A stretch of DNA of 64,000 nt, taken from assembly GCA_019359235.1 (NCBI GenBank), contig JAHHHT010000002.1:124001-188000 (forward strand). The letters are read 5' to 3'. This DNA comes from Oscillatoria princeps RMCB-10 (GTDB lineage: Bacteria; Cyanobacteriota; Cyanobacteriia; Cyanobacteriales; Oscillatoriaceae). A model generated the notes under the pieces. That model made no database searches. It was not told the DNA's origin and was given only the letters and a program-made list of their open reading frames with translations. Positions within the stretch are counted from its first letter, which is position 1. Every line of letters begins with the position of its first letter. Positions 16,883 through 25,947 of the stretch are shown here, piece by piece. Position numbers and translations under genes: made by a program.

Positions 16883-19295
16883 TTAGCGTCTCTGACAGTG
16901 AGGTGGAGCCAGCCAAGGGCTTTTGGGTGTAACATTAGGCGCAGAGGCCGTCAGCACAATCTTATCTTCAGAATTGACTGCCCAGCCAGTGGCTTCAACT
17001 ATCTTAGCGGAAGAGGGCTGAGTTAGGGGGGTGGAAAAACCGGCATCCGATAAATTGCTATCGCTTGGCACCGGCACTGTCCTCAAGTCTGCCAGCACCG
17101 GCTCATTGCTGAGTGTCCCTTCAGGGTTAGGAGGCAGTCCGCCCCGACCGGTAACGATAAATTGGCTCGACGAAGCATGCCCACCTGCCGAACAGCCGGT
17201 AGTAACAAGTCCTTCGACATTAATTGCTTGTCCGGGCGAGACAACTAATCCTTTTATCCGGTCAAGATCGGGTGTGTTAATCTTCACCTGACCGCTGATT
17301 CCTAACTGGGAGCTGGCAGTAATGTCACTGTCCGCAGAAAGAAAGATGCCTTGGGTGGTGATGTTGATATTACCCCCATTTCCCTGAAAGGCGTTGGCGC
17401 TGATGTGGCTGCCCTCTAGGGCAACTAAGGTGCCGGTTTCGGCAGTCAGGTTGCCCCCATTCCCCACACCGCTTGCAGTGCCGGCTTCGGCGGAAATTGT
17501 ACTGTTTCGCAGCAGCAAAGATTGCGCAGAGAGCTGAATATTCCCGCCCTCCCCCGATACGCTTGAAGTTGCGGCGATCAGTCCCTGATTCTCCAGACGG
17601 ATAGAGTCAGCGGCGATCTCAATATTGCCGGCATCCCCTGTTCCCCGGCTGCGGACAGCGATTGTCCCCCCATCCCGGAGAATCAACCGGCTCGTTCGCA
17701 CTGTCAGATTTCCCCCCCGCTCCGCCACTGCCTCGATATTGGCACTCAAGGAGCTTGGCTGCTTGCCGTTGGGCGATTTTCCGATTATTTCTACTGTATC
17801 TGTTGCCGTCACCGTTATATTTCCGCCAGTGCCGGCAAGACTGCCAGCGGATATTCCAGCACCGTCGCTCACCACTAACCGCCGAGTCGCCAAAGAGATG
17901 TTTCCGCCTGAACCCGCCGGCGTCACGCTGAAAAAGCCGGTGAATAAGCCATCAGTTGTCGGAACCGGAATCGGATTAGTGCCGAGCAATTCTACCGAAT
18001 CTTTGGCGCTGACGGCAATCTCTCCCGCCCGACCTAAACTCACACTAGCCGTTCCCACGACGGCGTTCTCTCTCGCGATAAATGCCCCCGTGTCAATCGT
18101 CAAGTTGCCGGCATTGCCAGCACTGCCGGTGCCGGTTATTAAAGCAGAAGCCGTCAGGTCTAGGGTGTCAGAGGCGCTGACAGTCAGATTTCCCCCTGAC
18201 CCTTGCCCGAGTGTAGAAGTTGCCACAAAGGCCCCATTGCGAGCGACGAACTTTGGCGTGTTAATCGTCAGGTTTCCCGCTGCGCCCGAACCGAAACTCA
18301 AGGTAAATAACCCGCTCGGCAGGTTTGCCGGCGTAACTTTTACAGTCAAAAAGCGGAGGATGTCCTCGGCATAGGTTCCTGTGCCAATTAGTTCCACTGA
18401 CTCGGTGGCGTTTATAGCTAAAGTCCCTCCCGGAGAATCTCCCAGGGTCAAACCCACAATCCGCGCTCCTTCGCTGAGTCGAAACGAACGCGCTCGCACT
18501 TGAATATCGCCGCCGCCGGGGCCGCTGGTATCGGCAGAAGCTCCCCGGTTTAGCTGGATGTCCTGAAAGTTCCGCACCCCTTGATATCCTAAAGCCCACC
18601 CACCCAGCGGGGTTGAATTCAGGCTCACCAAACCAGAGCCGGCAACACTTCCGAGCTCAATTCGTCCCGCCGGTGCCCTCAGGCTCCCACCTGAAAGTGT
18701 CAGATCGCCGCCGATTAGCGCCAGTGTTTTACCGGGCGCGACTGCTAGATTTGAGCTTTGCACGCTAATTCCTGCTGCTGTTGTGTTATACTGCAATCCG
18801 ACCGGAACGCTAACTGTCAGCAAGGGAGGGGCACCTGTAGGGTTCGCACTGAACTGTGTCCCGCCGGCAAACGTCACCGCACCGGCAGTGGAAGCGACAA
18901 AGGAACCGCCGATATTGAGTTGAGCGTTGGGGCCAAAAATAATGCCACTGGGATTAATCAAAAATAGGTTAGCGCTGCCCGAAGCGCGGAGCAACCCGTC
19001 AATGTTGGAGGCTGACCCCCCTGTGACTCTGCCAATAATATTCTCAATATTGGCAGGATTGTTGAAGGAAGCAGATCCCCCCCGCCGGCACGGAGAACTG
19101 GCTGAAGCTGTGAAAAAGATTGGCTCCTGCCATTGAGCCGCCGGTGATGCTATAATTAAGACCGTCTGGGGATGTTACCGCCGTGGAGAGGGTTCCATCG
19201 CCAGCAATAGGCTGCGCGAATGCCGGACTGGCAGCAGCCAGACTGCAAATGCCAATAGAGCCGGCTATCCAGAAAAGGTAAGGATGCAGTTTCAT
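16883..19295 (-). pseudogene. Two-partner-secretion filamentous hemagglutinin, frameshifted at a G7 tract
   Basis: Joined across one frameshift, this is a secreted beta-helix protein of about 800 residues. From ATG 19295 come a signal peptide (IAGSIGICSLAAASPAFAQ) and the start of the TPS domain (GLNYSITGGSMAGANLFHSF), which hits a stop at 19044. The adjacent frame continues it exactly: SASFNNPANIENIIGRVTGG, then NLFLINPSGIIFGP, a long run of GGN-L strands and the family-typical tail SSQFIVTGRGGLPPNP. The shift falls in seven Gs (19077-19083 as C on plus); six would restore the frame. The protein would be exported by a TpsB/FhaC porin not present here. It is either a sequencing error, a fresh mutation or a phase-variable tract. 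Confidence 0.85.
19077..19083 (-). other. G7 homopolymer at the adhesin frameshift
   Basis: Seven consecutive Gs on the coding strand (C7 on plus) at the exact point where the hemagglutinin frame breaks. Loss of one G restores one uninterrupted reading frame. Confidence 0.8.
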
Positions 19296-19509
19296 AGGTG
19301 CGGTTGCAGCAACTAAAGTTGACAGTAGACCATCGCGCCGGTCAAGAAACCTGAGAGACCGGGTGTATTTTGGCGCTCTAGCGCCAAAACTCGCTGTCTG
19401 CGGGAAGAGAAACCCGGTTTCTTTCCCTCGATTTTTAATACTTGACCGGCTTCCCAGGTTCTTCTAAAATTATCTAACTCAAGTTGCTACTTACAAGTGA
19501 GTCAGGCGA

Positions 19510-19585
19510 GATCCCCCCCTAGCCCCCCCTTAAAAAGGGGGGGAATTCTCAAAGCCCCCCTTTTTAAGGGGGGTTTGGGGGGATC
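19510..19585. repeat. Long imperfect palindrome, GATCCCCCC ends
   Basis: Left arm GATCCCCCCCTAGCCCC and CCTTAAAAAGGGGGG pairs with right arm CCCCCCTTTTTAAGGGGGG and TTTGGGGGGATC. A half copy lies at 30752-30784. It is probably a foldback element; it lies in the 19296-20139 gap with no gene other than the molbindin remnant. Confidence 0.8.
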
Positions 19586-19717
19586 TGAATGCTTAGACTT
19601 GTAGGTGGCAACTTGGGTTATCTAGCAACCTATGGCGCAACAGGTGCCGAATGCCGGAATCATTCTGACCCGCCACTGAAGGGTTTCCTGCAGGACTTCA
19701 CCGCGCCGGTTTTGATA

Positions 19718-19792
19718 GACCTCCGTGTTAACAGCTCCAGGCGCAACCCGTTTCACGGTGCCCTTGAGGGCGTTGCGAGCGTTAATTTTCAT
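19718..19792 (-). pseudogene. Molbindin (Mop/TOBE domain) N-terminal remnant
   Basis: Twenty-five codons from ATG 19792 read MKINARNALKGTVKRVAPGA and then VNTEV, the conserved start of single-domain molybdate-binding molbindins (MKxSARNxLKGxVxxVxxGAVNTEV). The family normally continues for about 45 more residues, but the frame runs into unrelated sequence (YQNRRGEVLQETL) and stops at 19622, so most of the domain is lost. It lies about 350 bp upstream of modA on the opposite strand, the context expected for a molybdate-homeostasis gene. A complete short gene is unlikely. Confidence 0.65.
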
Positions 19793-20006
19793 ACTCCGCT
19801 TTTTATTCACTCATTTTATGTCTTCTATATTATCACACAATCGCCGCTGCGCTCCCAAATCCGAACGCGCCGCATCGTTTCTTTAGACTTGTTTCGGGAT
19901 CGCTTGGTGGGAGAGAAGGGAGAAAAACGAACGGTTCACCCCTCTCCCACCAGGGGTGAGGGGTGTGGGGGATTGCAAAAGTGGGGTGGCGCTGTTCCCG
20001 CAACAA

Positions 20007-20081
20007 GGTACTGAGAAACCCGGTTTCTTTAAGAAACCGGGTTTCTGGGGCCTACTTCATCCAACTGAAAACCGCTATAAT
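20007..20081. repeat. 75-bp hairpin element upstream of modA
   Basis: An AGAAACCCGGTTTCT/AGAAACCGGGTTTCT hairpin with conserved flanks: GGTACTG before it and TACTTCATCCAACTGAAAAC plus CTATA after it. A near-identical 74-bp copy lies at 52675-52748. Conserved flanks mean the unit that spreads is larger than the hairpin. Confidence 0.85.
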
Positions 20082-20139
20082 CTATCGCAAGTCCAAACGC
20101 TTAACCCAAGTTCGCAGAAACCCTCATTGGGGTGAACTC

Positions 20140-20943
20140 ATGAAAAGAAGACGGATTCTGAGCTTGACTCTCGCCAGTGCCGGCGCACTGGTGTCGGTTC
20201 AGGGGATCGACCGGCTCGACAATCGGGCACAGGTTGCTCTGGCGCAGCAGCGAGTCAACCTGACAGTCTCAGCAGCTATCAGTCTGAGCAATGCCTTAGA
20301 AGAGCTAAAGACCGTTTACCAGCAAAGCAACCCCAATGTAAAAATTACTTATAACTTTGGCGCTTCCGGCGCTCTCGCGCAGCAAATTCAGCAGGGAGCA
20401 CCGGCAGATGTGTTCTTTTCTGCAGCAACCAAGCAGATGGACGCCCTTGAGAAAGCTGACCTCCTGCTTCCAGAAACGCGCCGCAACCTGCTGACGAATC
20501 GTCTGGTTTTGATAGCGCCCAAAAATGGGCTGGCGCTAGCGAGTTTCAAAGACTTGACCGATTCGCGAGTCACGCGCATCGCCATCGGGGAGCCCAGAAG
20601 CGTACCCGTTGGGCAATACAGCCAGGAACTGCTGACGAATCTGGGAATTTGGCAGCAAATCGGGCCGAAAGTTGTGTTCGGCAACAACGTCCGCCAGGTT
20701 CTCACTTTTGTGGGAACCGGCAGCGCCGGTGCCGGCATCGTCTACACGACAGATGCCAAACAATCTGATAAAGTACAAGTCAGGGCAACAGCACCGGCAA
20801 ATTTGCACTCCCCCATTGTCTATCCCGTGGCAGCTATCAAAGGCAGCCGCAATGCAGAGGCGGCCAGAGCATTTGTCGAGTTTCTCGCTAGCGAACGCGC
20901 CAAAGCTGTGTTTCAGAAATACGGCTTTGGGATTGCCGGCTGA
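20140..20943 (+). CDS. modA: Molybdate ABC transporter substrate-binding protein
   Basis: A 267-residue periplasmic binding protein from ATG 20140, preceded by GGGGTG at good spacing; the frame is open further upstream but has no better start. A signal sequence (LSLTLASAGALVSVQGI) is followed by the ModA fold: TVSAAISLSNALEELKTVY, FGASGALAQQIQQGAPADVF, and the hinge/C-lobe segments VRQVLTFVGTGSAGAGIVYT and SPIVYPVAAI. The oxyanion-binding Ser residues of SLSNA and GASG are present. It delivers molybdate (possibly tungstate) to ModBC, encoded 72 bp downstream in the same direction. Molybdenum is needed for Moco enzymes such as nitrate reductase. Confidence 0.93.
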   Translation: MKRRRILSLTLASAGALVSVQGIDRLDNRAQVALAQQRVNLTVSAAISLSNALEELKTVYQQSNPNVKITYNFGASGALAQQIQQGAPADVFFSAATKQMDALEKADLLLPETRRNLLTNRLVLIAPKNGLALASFKDLTDSRVTRIAIGEPRSVPVGQYSQELLTNLGIWQQIGPKVVFGNNVRQVLTFVGTGSAGAGIVYTTDAKQSDKVQVRATAPANLHSPIVYPVAAIKGSRNAEAARAFVEFLASERAKAVFQKYGFGIAG

Positions 20944-21015
20944 CAGGGAAAGAAACCCGGTTTCTGGCTACGACGCCCACGCCGATCGCAGATAAAACCA
21001 AAAACTTCAAATCCG

Positions 21016-22845
21016 ATGGCATTTGACTTCTCACCTTTATGGATATCCCTGAAGTCGGCAGCGCTGGCGACTGCAATCACCTTCTTTCTGGGAATAGCCG
21101 CCGCGCGGTGGATGCTGGGAACTCGCATCAAAGGCAAAGCAATAATAGAGGGGCTTTTCATCGCCCCCCTGGTTTTGCCGCCAACGGTGGTGGGGTTTTT
21201 GTTGCTGTTGCTGTTTGGCAGAAATGGGCCGGTTGGCCAGTTTTTGCTGCAATTCGGATTCACTGTAATTTTCTCATGGCCGGCAACAGTCATTACTGCC
21301 ACAGTGGTCGCCTTCCCGCTGATGTACAAAACAGCCCTGGGAGCCTTTGAGCAAATCGACCCCACTCTTTTGCACGCCGCCCGCACTTTGGGGGCGTCGG
21401 AATGGACTGTTTTTTGGCGGGTGATGGTGCCGCTGGCGCACCCTGGAATTGTGGCGGGAACAATTCTAGCATTTACGCGCGGGCTGGGGGAATTCGGCGC
21501 GACGCTAATGCTAGCCGGCAATATTCCCGGACAGACCCAAACTGTGCCAATGGCGATTTATTTTGCCGTGGAAGCCGGTGAAATGAAGCTAGCCTCGATT
21601 TGGGTAGCGATTATCCTGGGAATTTCTCTCAGCGTGCTGGCTGCCGTCAATTACTGGTCTGCATCCGGGCGGCGCTGGGCTGCCGGCGCACCGGCACCCG
21701 CAATCCCCCTCAGGGAGAAACAGCCACCTGCAGCGCCCCTAATGCCCTCCAGACGCGACCTAATGCCTTCAGAAATCGGGCTTTTCGCAGACATCGAAAA
21801 GCCACTTTCTAGCTTCCCCCTGGAGGTGGAATTGAGCGCAGGCGGGGAGGTGCTGGGACTTTTGGGGGCTTCCGGTTCGGGAAAGAGCATGACCCTGCGC
21901 TGCATTGCCGGTTTGGAAACGCCCCGCCGGGGTAAAATTGTCTTGAACCGGCGCGTGCTGTTTGATTCTGAACAGGGAATTAACCTGCCCTCTCGCGAGC
22001 GCCGCATTGGCTTTTTATTTCAAAACTACGCCCTCTTCCCTCATTTAACCGTAGCTCAAAATATTGCCTTCGGTTTGCCAAAGGGCAGACCTCGTTCCAC
22101 CATCAACCAGGAGGTGCAAACCCAACTGGCTGCCTTCCAGCTGCAAGGCTTAGAAAACCGCTACCCTCACCAACTTTCTGGCGGTCAGCAGCAGCGAGTA
22201 GCCCTAGCGAGAGCCCTAGCAAGCCAGCCAGAAGCGCTGTTGCTGGACGAGCCGTTTTCCGCACTGGACACCCACCTGCGCAGCCAGCTGGAAAAGCAAC
22301 TGATTTCCCTGCTAGCGACTTACCGGGGCGTCACCCTATTTGTGACGCACAATCTGGAAGAAGCTTACCGGGTTTGCCAAAATCTCTTAGTGATTGAGCG
22401 AGGAAAAGCAGTCGCTTGCGGTTCCAAACACAGCATTTTTGAAAAACCCCCCACATTCAGCGTTGCCCAACTCACAGGGTGTAAAAATTTTTCTGGCGCT
22501 GTCGCCACCGGCACCCAGCAGATAGAAGCCACCGACTGGGGCTGCACCTTGCAAGTCATTGAACCAATTCCGGACGATCTGAGCTGCGTGGGAATTCGCG
22601 CCCACCAGCTGAGCTTCCCGAATGACGCCAGCCAGGAAAATACTTTCCCTTGCTGGCTAGCGGCGACGAGCGAAACCCCCCACCGCATGACGCTTTATCT
22701 GAAGCTGCACGCTCCTCCTGCGAGCGACCGAGACTACCACTTGCAAGCGGAAGTCTTCAAAGAAAAATGGGCGGATCTCAAAGATCGCCCTTTCCCCTGG
22801 CACATACATATCCATCCCCTGCGGCTGCTTCTCCTGCGAGAATAA
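21016..22845 (+). CDS. modBC: Fused molybdate permease-ATPase ModBC
   Basis: A 609-residue fusion typical of cyanobacteria. Residues 1-215 are the ModB permease with five to six membrane helices and the EAA loop AARTLGASEWTVFWRVMVPL (about 121-140). After a Pro-rich linker (223-250), ModC carries Walker A GASGSGKS (284-291), Q-loop FLFQNYALFP, signature LSGGQQQR, Walker B ALLLDEPFSALD and H-loop VTHNLEEAY. The C-terminal 140 residues are only weakly TOBE-like (FSGAVATGT, then VGIRAHQLSF). Translation is likely coupled in one transcript with modA; the gap holds only half of a hairpin repeat. No good SD precedes ATG 21016. Confidence 0.93.
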   Translation: MAFDFSPLWISLKSAALATAITFFLGIAAARWMLGTRIKGKAIIEGLFIAPLVLPPTVVGFLLLLLFGRNGPVGQFLLQFGFTVIFSWPATVITATVVAFPLMYKTALGAFEQIDPTLLHAARTLGASEWTVFWRVMVPLAHPGIVAGTILAFTRGLGEFGATLMLAGNIPGQTQTVPMAIYFAVEAGEMKLASIWVAIILGISLSVLAAVNYWSASGRRWAAGAPAPAIPLREKQPPAAPLMPSRRDLMPSEIGLFADIEKPLSSFPLEVELSAGGEVLGLLGASGSGKSMTLRCIAGLETPRRGKIVLNRRVLFDSEQGINLPSRERRIGFLFQNYALFPHLTVAQNIAFGLPKGRPRSTINQEVQTQLAAFQLQGLENRYPHQLSGGQQQRVALARALASQPEALLLDEPFSALDTHLRSQLEKQLISLLATYRGVTLFVTHNLEEAYRVCQNLLVIERGKAVACGSKHSIFEKPPTFSVAQLTGCKNFSGAVATGTQQIEATDWGCTLQVIEPIPDDLSCVGIRAHQLSFPNDASQENTFPCWLAATSETPHRMTLYLKLHAPPASDRDYHLQAEVFKEKWADLKDRPFPWHIHIHPLRLLLLRE

Positions 22846-22890
22846 AGCCTTCTCTGGAACAGGAAAAAGAAAAAAGCAACAACATTCCCC

Positions 22891-22942
22891 TCGTTCCCAG
22901 GCGGAGCCTGGGAACTCCGTTCTGGAGGCTCTGCCTCCTTTT
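22891..22942. repeat. Two-hairpin composite dispersed repeat, copy C
   Basis: GTTCCCAGGC GGA GCCTGGGAAC (22893-22915) followed by GGAGGCTCTGCCTCC (22924-22938), immediately downstream of modBC. Confidence 0.8.
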
Positions 22943-22981
22943 ATAGCAGCCAGCAATTTGGGCGCGGACAGAAAGCCGGGT

Positions 22982-23016
22982 GTAGGGTGCGTTTCCTTTT
23001 AGGAAACGCACCCTAC
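22982..23016. repeat. GGGTGCGTT palindromic repeat, copy 2
   Basis: GTAGGGTGCGTTTCC TTTTA GGAAACGCACCCTAC, between the convergent modBC and CocE-type genes. It may serve as a shared 3' hairpin. Confidence 0.8.
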
Positions 23017-23052
23017 GAATCACACCAACCTAACTGCATACTGCTATAAGTG

Positions 23053-24681
23053 TCAAACCACCGGCAGCAAAATTTGCGAGGGACAGTCCCCCCCGCAGCT
23101 GACAGTCAGCGTAATAATCCGAGCCTCCATCAAACGCGATTCCCCTGCACTTAAACCCGTTCCCGCATTCACCGCATAGGCAGGAAAACAAGCCGCACTC
23201 AAACTGAGGCGCAAAGCATTTCCCCTAGCAACCCTCACGCAAGTTGATTGCAGCGAAATCAGCAACGGATCGCTATCCTCTCCCGGATTGACCCGCAAAT
23301 ACCCCTGAGTCAAATTCCAAACACTGCCGTCAGGTTTCACCTCAGACAGCACCGCGCACAAGTCAAAACTAGGCGCATCAGCTTTACACCAAATTTCTAC
23401 CGCAACCTCCCCAGCCAGATGCAAATCTTCCGCCAGCGGTTCAGACGTGTAAGTCAAAACATCTGCGCGACAGTCGATCGCAGAGCGGTCAAATGACCCA
23501 GCTGGAGTTGCCGCATGACCGCCTAGAGAAGGAACCGGTCGCCAAGGGTCATGCACAAAGATATCATCAGGGCAGGTTTCTGGCAAACTTTCTGTCAGAG
23601 CCCCCTCATCTTCCCTCAAACAGGCAAGCCCTGTACTTGAGAAATAATAGGATTTGTGGTTGTAAACCGGCCAGCTGTCAAAGTAGCGCCACTGATTGCT
23701 GCCCATCTCGAATAGAGAAATTGGCGGCTCATCCAGCAACCCCGCATCCGCACCTTTGAGAAACTGATCGAACCAGCGCACCTGCAGCTCATCCACAGGA
23801 GTGGCCGCCTCTGAGCCAAAATCCGCCGCACCCACCTTGCGACCCCAGGGCAAATGCGCCCAAGAGCCAATGATAAGGCGCTGCGGAAAAGCGCTGCGAT
23901 CCGCCATTTCTTTATAGAAACGCAGAGTGCCGCGCAAGTAAGTGTCGAACCACCCCCCGATGTGAAGCGCCGGCATATCCACCCCTGCCATATTTGGCGA
24001 AAGTTTCTGCCAGTATTCCCCGTCTTGGCAATTCTCTAACCACTCGTGATAAAATGAATCAGGCGCTAATTTTCGCAACAGGTCTGGACAGGCCGGCATC
24101 CTGTCATAAAGTGGCAGATTGCGAGAGGCATTAAACAGAGCTTGATAGGCGTCTTCATCCCCTCGCAAGCGAGCTGTTTCTGCCGCCAGCTGAATCGCCC
24201 AACTCAGATTCGCTTGCAGGCAGAACGCTCCCCCCTCATAAGCCCAATCCGCATACAAATCCCAGCCAATCATGGCAGGGCAGATAGCTTTTAGCGCCGG
24301 CGGGCGGGCGGAAGCAGCGTACAGCTGAGTCATGCCCTGGTAAGAAAACCCATACATCCCCACATCGCCGGTGCTTCCCGGCAAACCGGCAGCCCAATTC
24401 ACGCTGTCAAACCCATCCTCAACCTCACTGGCGAATAATTTAAATTCCCCCTCAGAAGTGCCTCGCCCCCGCACATCCTGAATCACCACAATATAGCCCT
24501 GGGCGGCGTACCATCTCGGGTGAGCGTAAACCACAGTCGATGCAATCGCTCTCCCATAAGGCTGGCGCATCAGCAACACGGGAAAATTCCCCTCAGCGTC
24601 GGGGCGATAAATATCTGCATCCAAGCGCACCCCGTCGCGGGTGAGCATCGATGCCGTTTCTTTCGGACTTACTTTCAGCAT
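23053..24681 (-). CDS. CocE/NonD-family alpha/beta hydrolase
   Basis: A 542-residue serine hydrolase of the X-Pro dipeptidyl-peptidase/cocaine esterase family. The N-terminal alpha/beta-hydrolase core has RPDAEGNFPVLLMRQPYG and VIQDVRGRGTSEGEF, the nucleophile elbow MYGFSYQG (Ser), the acid in HIGGWFDTY (Asp) and the base in GSWAHLPWG (His). The C-terminal part is the jelly-roll domain of the family (LHLAGEVAVEIWCKADAPSF). It has no signal peptide, so it is probably cytoplasmic. GGGAGG lies four bases before ATG 24681. It is 95 bp downstream of a creatininase-family gene on the same strand. Substrate is unknown: an ester or N-acyl bond. Confidence 0.88.
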   Translation of the reverse strand: MLKVSPKETASMLTRDGVRLDADIYRPDAEGNFPVLLMRQPYGRAIASTVVYAHPRWYAAQGYIVVIQDVRGRGTSEGEFKLFASEVEDGFDSVNWAAGLPGSTGDVGMYGFSYQGMTQLYAASARPPALKAICPAMIGWDLYADWAYEGGAFCLQANLSWAIQLAAETARLRGDEDAYQALFNASRNLPLYDRMPACPDLLRKLAPDSFYHEWLENCQDGEYWQKLSPNMAGVDMPALHIGGWFDTYLRGTLRFYKEMADRSAFPQRLIIGSWAHLPWGRKVGAADFGSEAATPVDELQVRWFDQFLKGADAGLLDEPPISLFEMGSNQWRYFDSWPVYNHKSYYFSSTGLACLREDEGALTESLPETCPDDIFVHDPWRPVPSLGGHAATPAGSFDRSAIDCRADVLTYTSEPLAEDLHLAGEVAVEIWCKADAPSFDLCAVLSEVKPDGSVWNLTQGYLRVNPGEDSDPLLISLQSTCVRVARGNALRLSLSAACFPAYAVNAGTGLSAGESRLMEARIITLTVSCGGDCPSQILLPVV

Positions 24682-24776
24682 AGCACCTCCCTATCCACAC
24701 ACCTCAATACTGTTAAATCCCTAGAGTTACCACCTTGTAGGACAGGCGAGACGCCTGTCCCAATTCCCGAGATTTC

Positions 24777-25583
24777 CTACCTAACCTGTGGCTGCCGGAA
24801 CTTATAAATATCCTCAATTACCCGCACCCAACCCTCAGAAAGAGATTCCAAAATATGGTCGCCCTTTTCCTTAGTCGCCACAGTCGCATCGCCGAAAACC
24901 CCACTCTTAGATAAATCTCGCGTCACCCAAGCAAAAGGCAACTTGCCCTCCATACTCAGAAGGCTGTCTTGAGGCAAACCCTCGGGGTACTCGCACACCG
25001 CCGCTTCCATCCTAACCTGTTCCGGCAAAATGGACAGCATCAGGCTCGTCTCAGCATCCCCAGCGTGGATGCCTAACGCCGCCTCTCGGGGAGCCAGCAA
25101 TTCCTTCGTAATGTTAGGCACTCGCCACACAAACAGCGGAAAAACCAACAAATCGCCGTACTTGACATGAAGATCCCGCGCCGCAATCTCCATCACCTGC
25201 GGCTGTCCCCCGTGGGAATTCAGCAGCACCAGTTTGCGAAACCCCGCCCGGTAAACACTGTCAGCAATTTCCGCCAGCATTGCCAGCATCGTCTGGGCGC
25301 TCAACGTAATTGTGCCGGGGAAATGCCAGTGTTCGTTCGATTTTCCATAATATAGCGGTGGCAGGGCATAAGCGGGGATAGAAGGATCTAGTTTGTGCAG
25401 CGCCTTTCCCAGCACCGCCACACCAATCGCTGAATCCACAATCACCGGCAGGTGCGGACCGTGCTGTTCAATTGAGCCCACCGGCTGGACGAGCACCACA
25501 TTTTCCTTATCCGGCATCGCCTGGATATCCGTCCAAGTCAGGTAGGGAAAAAAGCGCTCTGGGGGAATAAAGCCGTGCATCAT
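24777..25583 (-). CDS. Creatininase-family amidohydrolase
   Basis: A 268-residue metal-dependent hydrolase. Family signatures are the N-terminal VQPVGSIEQHGPHLPVIVDS (metal-binding Glu, His and Asp), FRKLVLLNSHGGQPQVMEIA with the Asn-Ser-His-Gly-Gly motif, and ALGIHAGDAETSLML, which supplies further metal ligands. The family opens cyclic amides such as creatinine and also includes enzymes on riboflavin/F420- and coenzyme-PQQ-type pathways, so the substrate cannot be assigned. M2 is an equally possible start. It lies between an FAD oxidase gene and the CocE hydrolase gene, all on one strand, but a foldback repeat separates it from the oxidase. Confidence 0.88.
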   Translation of the reverse strand: MMHGFIPPERFFPYLTWTDIQAMPDKENVVLVQPVGSIEQHGPHLPVIVDSAIGVAVLGKALHKLDPSIPAYALPPLYYGKSNEHWHFPGTITLSAQTMLAMLAEIADSVYRAGFRKLVLLNSHGGQPQVMEIAARDLHVKYGDLLVFPLFVWRVPNITKELLAPREAALGIHAGDAETSLMLSILPEQVRMEAAVCEYPEGLPQDSLLSMEGKLPFAWVTRDLSKSGVFGDATVATKEKGDHILESLSEGWVRVIEDIYKFRQPQVR

Positions 25584-25633
25584 ATATCTTGGGTATTTTT
25601 CCTTGTTTCTTGATTGACCTTGCCGTTAGAGTG

Positions 25634-25936
25634 TGGGGAGGCGACATGGGGAGCAACCCAAAAGCATGCACGTTCCCCCCACCCCCAACCTAATTCTTTA
25701 TTTCCCCCCCTCTCCGTTCATGGGCTTCGGTTTATACACAAATCCCCAGTCATGGCAATTTTCCATGTTTCGCCCGGGGTAGGGTGCGTTCCCTCGTAGG
25801 GAACGCACCCTACTACTGCAGTCACATACCCAGTATGTGTATAAAAGGTAGCCCTTCATGGGAGAGGGGGGGAACGGGGGGTGAGGGGGAAAATCTTTGC
25901 ATGCATGGGGATGATCCCGCGACATGTCGCTTCCCC
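25634..25936. repeat. About 300-bp foldback element
   Basis: The two ends are imperfect inverted copies. Left reads GGCGACATG, then GCATGCACGTTCCCCCC, then CCCCCCTCTCCGTTCATGGGC. The right end, read backwards, gives AGCGACATG, GCATGCA and TTCCCCCTCACCCCCC, then CCCCCCCTCTCCCATGAAGG. A GGGTGCGTT palindrome (25779-25813) sits near the centre. It lacks any ORF, so it looks like a MITE or decayed foldback. It fills most of the 25584-25947 gap. Confidence 0.6.
25779..25813. repeat. GGGTGCGTT palindromic repeat, copy 3
   Basis: GTAGGGTGCGTTCCCT CGT AGGGAACGCACCCTAC, nested inside the 25634-25936 foldback. Confidence 0.85.
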
Positions 25937-25947
25937 CCAGCAAAAAT

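Noticed and set aside
19510-19585. Rho-independent terminator for a plus-strand gene
   Set aside because: Both arms end in GATC-type termini, a half copy occurs elsewhere, and no plus-strand gene precedes it; better explained as a dispersed foldback.
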